NCBI GenBank assembly: GCA_013152195.1
Contig: JAADGU010000062.1
Location: forward strand, 1 to 10,562
Source of the DNA: Nitrospirota bacterium
GTDB taxonomy: Bacteria; Nitrospirota; Thermodesulfovibrionia; Thermodesulfovibrionales; JdFR-85
Reading direction: 5' to 3'
Length of the DNA stretch: 10,562 nucleotides
Of this stretch, positions 6,365-10,562 are shown in pieces (position 1 is the stretch's first letter; every line of letters begins with the position of its first letter). The notes under the pieces are model-generated. The model ran no database searches. It was given only the letters and a program-made list of their open reading frames with translations, and was not told the origin of the DNA. Both the position numbers and the translations under genes were made by a program.

Positions 6365-6920
6365 GATGTCCGGACTTAAGGAGAGACGGGCTGTGATCAC
6401 AAAGACCCTGCCGGGAGGAATCAAACAGAGACTCGCACTGGGATGCGCCCTGCTCCATGAGCCTCCTGTAATATTTCTCGATGAACCCACATCAGGGGTT
6501 GACCCCGTATCAAGGAGAAACTTCTGGAGTCTCATCTACGACATGGCAAAGGGGGGCACCACGGTCTTTGTCACCACCCATTACATGGACGAGGCTGAGT
6601 ACTGTGACAGGCTTGCCCTTATCTACAGGGGAAAGATCATTGCCGAGGGGACGCCTACTGAATTGAAGGTGCAGTACATGAGCCGGCACGTCCTGGAGAT
6701 AGAGACAGACAGGACATTTGAGGCACTTGAGGTTTTGAACCGGAGCGGCTTTGAGAGCGCGCTCTTCGGGAGCCTGCTTCACGCTGTTGTCGATGATGTG
6801 GAGACTGCAATTCCGGAGATCGAAAGAGAGCTCGGAAATGCAGGGATTAAAGCAATCAGGATCGATAAAATCATGCCGTCACTTGAAGACGTATTCGTGA
6901 CGCTGATAGAGAGCGCATGA
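6357..6920 (+). CDS. ABC transporter ATPase, second subunit, C-terminal part after frameshift
   Basis: This frame continues the second ATPase. Counted from the GTG at 6357, it holds signature LPGGIKQRL at 18-26 (Pro replaces the usual Ser, as I recall for the YbhF second half), Walker B VIFLDEP at 38-44 with E43, D-loop GVD at 47-49 and a proper H-loop histidine H75 in TTHYMDEAE. A C-terminal accessory domain ends in MPSLEDVFVTLIESA, the same ending style as PTLEDIFITMV of the first ATPase, showing that the two are paralogues. Independent translation could occur by restart at ATG 6366, two bases after the TGA of the first part, but no Walker A would be present. If the frame is corrected, the intact gene spans 5996-6920 and overlaps nothing downstream; the permease starts one base after its stop. 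Confidence 0.85.
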   Translation: MLEMSGLKERRAVITKTLPGGIKQRLALGCALLHEPPVIFLDEPTSGVDPVSRRNFWSLIYDMAKGGTTVFVTTHYMDEAEYCDRLALIYRGKIIAEGTPTELKVQYMSRHVLEIETDRTFEALEVLNRSGFESALFGSLLHAVVDDVETAIPEIERELGNAGIKAIRIDKIMPSLEDVFVTLIESA

Positions 6921-6921
6921 G

Positions 6922-8031
6922 ATGAAAGTTTCCAGGATCAGAGCGATTGCAAAAAAAGAGCTGATACAGATCCGGCGGGACCCCCTGAGTCTTGCCATGG
7001 CCTTTCTGATGCCCGTGATGCTCCTGTTTATCTTCGGCTATGCCATAACTCTCGATGTGAATAACCTGGAGACCGTAGTCTGCGACCTGGACAAGAGTAT
7101 GCTGAGCAGGGAACTCGTGGCACAATTCGGCGAATCGGATTATTTCACAATAATAGACAGCGTCCACAGCCAGGGAGAGATTGACGGATATCTTGACAGG
7201 GGCGAGGCATTGGTGGCTATAACCATCCCTCAGGACTTCTCTGAAGATATAAAAAAGGGGAGACCGGCCGGGCTTCAGGTCATAGTTGATGGAAGTGATT
7301 CAAATACAGCAACCATTGCGCTGGGCTATGTATCCGGTGTGACAGGGCTCTTTTCAAAAAGGATTTCCCTCAGACAGAGTCCCCCGCTTATAGACACACG
7401 TGTGCGGGTCTGGTTCAATGAGGAACTTAAGTCAAGAAACTTCATCATTCCAGGTCTAATCGCGGTGATAATGTCTGTTATTGCAGCCCTTCTCACCTCT
7501 CTTACTGTTGCACGTGAATGGGAGAGGGGAACCATGGAACAGCTCATCTCAACCCCCGTAAAAACACAGGAGTTTATACTGGGGAAACTCATACCATATT
7601 TTCTGATCGGCTTCATTGATATGCTTATATCGGTGTTTCTCGCCGTATTTTTATTTGATGTACCCATGAGGGGGAGCCTCTTTCTGCTGGCAGTGCTCTC
7701 ATCCCTGTTTCTCTTTGGCGGACTCAGCCTCGGAATGCTTATATCTATAGTTGCAAAGTCCCAGCTGGTAGCAAGCCAGATAGCCATGGTGGCAACCTTC
7801 CTTCCCGCCTTTCTGCTTTCCGGGTTCATGTACACCATTGCAAACATGCCCAAGCCCCTCCAGTTAATCACCTACGCCATCCCTGCACGGTACTTTGTGA
7901 GCATACTGAAAGATATCTTCCTGAAGGGAAATGCTTTGAATATGCTGCTTTTCGAGACAGCCCTTCTTGGTCTTTTTGCCCTTGTGGTTTTTGCCATAGC
8001 CAACAAACAATTTAAAAAGAGGATTGAATAG
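6922..8031 (+). CDS. ABC-2 type permease (YbhS-like)
   Basis: The 369-residue protein has the ABC-2 exporter layout: one membrane segment at about 22-44, a large extracytoplasmic domain (about 45-172, with DLDKS at 55-59 and IVDGSDSNTAT at 121-131), then five membrane segments at about 173-197, 220-246, 252-277, 284-306 and 342-360. The cytoplasmic coupling motif REWERGTMEQL occurs at 198-208, and LLSGFM at 298-303 is also typical. It would form half of the transmembrane channel driven by the adjacent ATPases, passing substrate to the adaptor and outer membrane channel. The ATG lies one base after the stop of the second ATPase gene, so it is translated from the same message. Gene order and size match ybhS of E. 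coli; the substrate is not evident. Confidence 0.93.
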   Translation: MKVSRIRAIAKKELIQIRRDPLSLAMAFLMPVMLLFIFGYAITLDVNNLETVVCDLDKSMLSRELVAQFGESDYFTIIDSVHSQGEIDGYLDRGEALVAITIPQDFSEDIKKGRPAGLQVIVDGSDSNTATIALGYVSGVTGLFSKRISLRQSPPLIDTRVRVWFNEELKSRNFIIPGLIAVIMSVIAALLTSLTVAREWERGTMEQLISTPVKTQEFILGKLIPYFLIGFIDMLISVFLAVFLFDVPMRGSLFLLAVLSSLFLFGGLSLGMLISIVAKSQLVASQIAMVATFLPAFLLSGFMYTIANMPKPLQLITYAIPARYFVSILKDIFLKGNALNMLLFETALLGLFALVVFAIANKQFKKRIE

Positions 8032-8033
8032 CC

Positions 8034-9143
8034 ATGCTTTTACGGATAAAAGAGATGATCATCAAGGAGTTTATTCAGGTCTTCAGGGACAGGAGGATGC
8101 TGGCCATTATTTTCATCACACCCGTGATCCAGATGCTCGCCTTTGGTTACGCTGCCACTACCGACGTAACCAACATATCTACAGCAGTGTATGACCTGGA
8201 CAAGTCCCTTGAAAGCCGGGAGTTGGTACAGCGGATTGAATCCTCCGGATATTTTTCAGTGAAAGTCCATGTAGAGCAAGCCGACGAGATACAGGACCTT
8301 CTTGAAAGGGGAAGGGTCATTGCAACCATACAGATAAACAGAGGTTTTTCAGAAAACCTGAAGAAAGGAATCCCCTCATCGATACAGGTGATTGTGGACG
8401 GTACTGACTCAAACACCGCCACTGTGGCAATGGAGTACATAAACAGGATCATAATGAACTACTCCGCTGATTTAAGCAGGAACATCGAAACCGGAACCCC
8501 AACGATCGACCTTCGCACGCGGGCATGGTATAACCCTGACCTGAGAAGCAGAAACTACAATGTCCCCGGCGTCATAGCCATCGTTATCATGCTTACCTGT
8601 CTGCTGCTCACCTCCATGGCCGTGGTAAGGGAGTGGGAGATCGGGACAATGGAGCAGCTGATGGTCACCCCTCTACGGCCCATAGAGCTCATGCTCGGCA
8701 AGACCATCCCCTTTGCCGCCATAGGATTCTTCGACATGCTTGTTGTCACAACAGTGGCCGTGTTCTGGTTTCATATTCCGATTGCGGGTTCTCTGCTCTG
8801 GCTTGCACTTAACACAGCAGTCTATCTGCTTTCCGTCCTCGGAATGGGACTTCTCATATCCACGATATCAAGAACACAGCAGCAGGCCATGATGGCAACA
8901 TTCCTTTTCTATATACCGGCTGTGCTCCTCTCCGGGTTCATGTTTCCCATTGAGAACATGCCTCAGGTCATACAATACGGAACGTATATCAATCCCCTCA
9001 GATATTTTCTTGTCATCATCAGGGGAATTTTTTTAAAGGGCAGCGGCCTGGATATTCTCTGGCCTCAGACGTTATCGCTTTTCCTGCTCAGTATAGGTGT
9101 TGTCACCTTAAGCTCTTTACGGTTTAAAAAGAGGATTCAGTAA
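8034..9143 (+). CDS. ABC-2 type permease (YbhR-like), second subunit
   Basis: This is also 369 residues and clearly a paralogue of the preceding permease: it shares DLDKS at 54-58, VDGTDSNTAT at 121-130, REWEIGTMEQL at 199-209, LLSGFMFPIENMP at 298-310, IFLKG at 332-336 and the ending FKKRIQ. Predicted topology is the same: one N-terminal membrane segment (about 22-42), a large extracytoplasmic domain and five further segments. The two subunits probably form a heterodimer in the inner membrane. The ATG follows the upstream stop by two bases, with AGAGGA at 8018-8023 as a somewhat distant ribosome-binding site. This is the last gene of the operon; recR converges on it with 31 bases between stop codons, and I see no clear hairpin terminator in that gap. 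Confidence 0.93.
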   Translation: MLLRIKEMIIKEFIQVFRDRRMLAIIFITPVIQMLAFGYAATTDVTNISTAVYDLDKSLESRELVQRIESSGYFSVKVHVEQADEIQDLLERGRVIATIQINRGFSENLKKGIPSSIQVIVDGTDSNTATVAMEYINRIIMNYSADLSRNIETGTPTIDLRTRAWYNPDLRSRNYNVPGVIAIVIMLTCLLLTSMAVVREWEIGTMEQLMVTPLRPIELMLGKTIPFAAIGFFDMLVVTTVAVFWFHIPIAGSLLWLALNTAVYLLSVLGMGLLISTISRTQQQAMMATFLFYIPAVLLSGFMFPIENMPQVIQYGTYINPLRYFLVIIRGIFLKGSGLDILWPQTLSLFLLSIGVVTLSSLRFKKRIQ

Positions 9144-9174
9144 GGATGCGAATTAACAGGCAGGTCTCAACATT

Positions 9175-9768
9175 TTACAGGAGCTCTCTCCTTCCCTCCA
9201 GGGCCTTACCCAGGGTCACCTCATCGGCATACTCGATATCTCCGCCCATGGGAAGACCGTAGGCAATCCTCGTTACTTTTACCCCGCATGGGGCAAGCAG
9301 CTCTTTTATGTACCTGGCCGTCATCTCACCCCTGGTGTTTGGATTGGTGGCTATTATCACTTCCTGAACCCCGGAGTTTTCAATCCTCTCTTTCAGCTCC
9401 TTCAGCTTCAATCTTTCAGGGGTAATACCATCTATGGGGGAGAGTGAGCCGAGCAGGACATGATAGCGGCCCCTGAAGAAATTGGTCCTTTCAACAACAG
9501 CGATATTGCTTGGTTCTTCCACTACACAGAGGCTTTCACGTTCGCGGGATTCATCCCTGCAGATAGTGCAGAGTTCATCGTCAGTGATATTGAAGCATTC
9601 CCTGCAGAACCTCGCCTTTTCCTTAACATCTATAATCGCCCCGGCAATTGCCCTGGCATCTTTTTCAGGCATGGAGAGTATAAAATAGGCAAGCCTTTGC
9701 GCGGTTCTTCTGCCTATCCCCGGCAGCCGGGTCAGTTCCTCTGTAAGGTTTTCAATGATTCCCTTCAT
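9175..9768 (-). CDS. recR: Recombination mediator protein RecR
   Basis: RecR works with RecF and RecO to load RecA on single-stranded DNA gaps. The 197 residues are the usual length. The helix-hairpin-helix LPGIGRRTAQRLAYFIL is at 15-31, the four-cysteine zinc site at C55, C58, C67 and C70, and the Toprim domain runs from about 80, with VVEEPSNIAVVE at 82-93 and GSLSPIDGI at 107-115. The Walker-like C-terminal segment GLPMGGDIEYADEVTL occurs at 171-186. The ATG at 9766-9768 overlaps the TGA of ybaB by four bases (ATGA), so translation is coupled. The order dnaX-ybaB-recR is widely conserved in bacteria, which supports all three calls. Confidence 0.98.
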   Translation of the reverse strand: MKGIIENLTEELTRLPGIGRRTAQRLAYFILSMPEKDARAIAGAIIDVKEKARFCRECFNITDDELCTICRDESRERESLCVVEEPSNIAVVERTNFFRGRYHVLLGSLSPIDGITPERLKLKELKERIENSGVQEVIIATNPNTRGEMTARYIKELLAPCGVKVTRIAYGLPMGGDIEYADEVTLGKALEGRRELL

Positions 9769-10106
9769 TTACCAAAGAGGTCTCCAAGCCCGCCCATCCC
9801 CGGCAGCTTGAGTCCGCCGGTAAGCCGGGACATCTCGGACTGAACCATCTCCTGTGCCCGTCTAAGGGCTTCATTGCTTGCAGCTACAATCAGGTCCTCC
9901 AGCATCTCCACATCGTCGGGATTGACAACCTCGCGGTCAATCTTTATCGACACGATCTCCCCTGCACCATTGGCCACCGCTGTTACCATACCGCCGCCGG
10001 CGGCGGCCTCAACTGTTTTGGTCTTGGCCTCTTCCTGAACCTTTGCCATCTCAGCCTGAAGCTTCTGGGCCTGTTTCATTATGTCCCCAAGCATTTTCTT
10101 AGACAT
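9765..10106 (-). CDS. ybaB: YbaB/EbfC-family nucleoid-associated DNA-binding protein
   Basis: This small protein of 113 residues has the YbaB layout: an N-terminal helix rich in Lys/Gln/Glu (MKQAQKLQAEMAKVQEE at 9-25), a central sheet with the conserved segment GGGMVTAVANGAGEIVSIKI at 37-56, the motif VVNPDDVEMLEDLIVAA at 60-76, and a second long helix. The Gly-rich tail LPGMGGLGDLF is also typical. Members bind DNA as dimers and associate with the nucleoid. A strong AGGAGG ribosome-binding site lies within the end of dnaX, and the start overlaps dnaX by eight bases. It sits between dnaX and recR, as in most bacteria. Confidence 0.97.
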   Translation of the reverse strand: MSKKMLGDIMKQAQKLQAEMAKVQEEAKTKTVEAAAGGGMVTAVANGAGEIVSIKIDREVVNPDDVEMLEDLIVAASNEALRRAQEMVQSEMSRLTGGLKLPGMGGLGDLFGK

Positions 10107-10562
10107 CTGTCCTCCTTTTATCTATAATTCTGCCCCCAAAGACATCCATAACCTTTTCTTCCTCAGGGGTTACAAGTAACCGGCTGTTTTCACTCTTTTT
10201 TTTTGACCTCTGCACTACATCAATGCCCCTGACTCCCCCCAGAAGAGGGTCTCCGGAATCCCTGAGAACTGTCTTCAGCCCCTCCAGATTCTTTTTAACG
10301 GATTCGGAATGGATGCTGTGTCCTCCGTTAAAGGCCAGGATGAGTTTGCCTGCCTTCACAACAGGCTCTGCATGCTTCAGTTTGGAGGCAAGTATGTGAT
10401 CCTGCTCCCCAAGCGTTGACAGTACCTTGTCCCACATCCCTTCATCCACCGGACCGTCCTCACATACCTCCCGGACCTTGAGGGCCGGTAGTTCCGTATT
10501 GTCCATACTGTAATCCGGTATATCCGGCGGGGCTACAGGTATTTTCTCCGGCAATTTCTCCG
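10099..10562 (-). CDS. dnaX: DNA polymerase III gamma/tau subunit, C-terminal fragment
   Basis: The frame is open to the right window edge, so only the last 154 or so residues of a longer protein are seen; the TTG at 10552-10554 is an internal Leu codon, not a start. The ATPase and clamp-loader domains lie outside. The visible part has a Pro-rich acidic linker (IPVAPPDIPDYS) followed by a folded segment with WDKVLSTLGEQDHILASKL, which resembles the C-terminal domain of many DnaX proteins, and a Lys/Arg-rich tail. Identification rests on this similarity and on the conserved dnaX-ybaB-recR order. The stop TAA (10099-10101) overlaps the ybaB start by eight bases, indicating a common message. Confidence 0.9.
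   Translation of the reverse strand, partial: EKLPEKIPVAPPDIPDYSMDNTELPALKVREVCEDGPVDEGMWDKVLSTLGEQDHILASKLKHAEPVVKAGKLILAFNGGHSIHSESVKKNLEGLKTVLRDSGDPLLGGVRGIDVVQRSKKKSENSRLLVTPEEEKVMDVFGGRIIDKRRTDV

Noticed and set aside
7326..7871. 181-codon - strand frame
   Set aside because: It is antisense to the clear ABC-2 permease at 6922-8031, and its composition (Ser/Arg/Thr-rich) is what the complement of membrane-protein codons gives.
9144..9174. Bidirectional terminator between the converging operons
   Set aside because: I looked for a hairpin in the 31-base gap and adjoining ends and found no convincing stem or T tract.
9460..9843. 127-codon + strand frame
   Set aside because: It is antisense to recR and ybaB, both firmly identified by motifs and gene order.
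1..10562. CRISPR array, tRNA, rRNA, insertion sequence or defence cassette
   Set aside because: No regularly spaced repeats, cloverleaf genes, transposase frame or recognisable defence effector was seen on either strand.

Overview
The window looks like a chromosomal segment of a Gram-negative bacterium. It encodes an outer-membrane TolC-type channel and an HlyD-type periplasmic adaptor, and it carries the common bacterial dnaX-ybaB-recR cluster. Codon use and gene style fit a Nitrospirota or delta-proteobacterial lineage, but that placement is inference; no rRNA or other taxonomic marker is present.

Layout from left to right. (1) 1-269: the 3' end of a protein made of delta-60 beta-propeller-like repeats, cut by the window edge. 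(2) 270-526: a non-coding stretch with one copy of a 19-bp repeat and a small dyad. (3) 527-1834: a stand-alone, A+T-richer calcineurin-like metallophosphoesterase with a helical insertion. (4) 1835-2137: a second copy of the same 19-bp repeat, then a good sigma-70 promoter overlapping a palindromic operator. (5) 2138-9143: a seven-gene operon on the + strand (one gene frameshifted): TetR repressor, TolC-family outer membrane factor, HlyD/YbhG-family adaptor, two ABC ATPase genes and two ABC-2 permeases. (6) 9144-10562: recR, ybaB and the 3' end of dnaX on the - strand, converging on the operon.

The operon resembles E. coli cecR-ybhGFSR, with two differences. It has its own outer membrane channel, and the two nucleotide-binding domains that are fused in YbhF are separate overlapping genes here. 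Together they would form a complete tripartite efflux pump: ATPases in the cytoplasm, a permease pair in the inner membrane, an adaptor across the periplasm and a channel in the outer membrane. The TetR protein probably represses the set until a ligand appears. The second ATPase gene is interrupted by a one-base frameshift at a run of six A, so either the pump is damaged in this genome, or the base is a sequencing error, or slippage restores the frame.

I found no clearly novel system. The observations most worth a second look are the exact 19-bp direct repeats bracketing the phosphoesterase, the frameshift, the asymmetric ATPase motifs and the 83-nt overlap between channel and adaptor genes.
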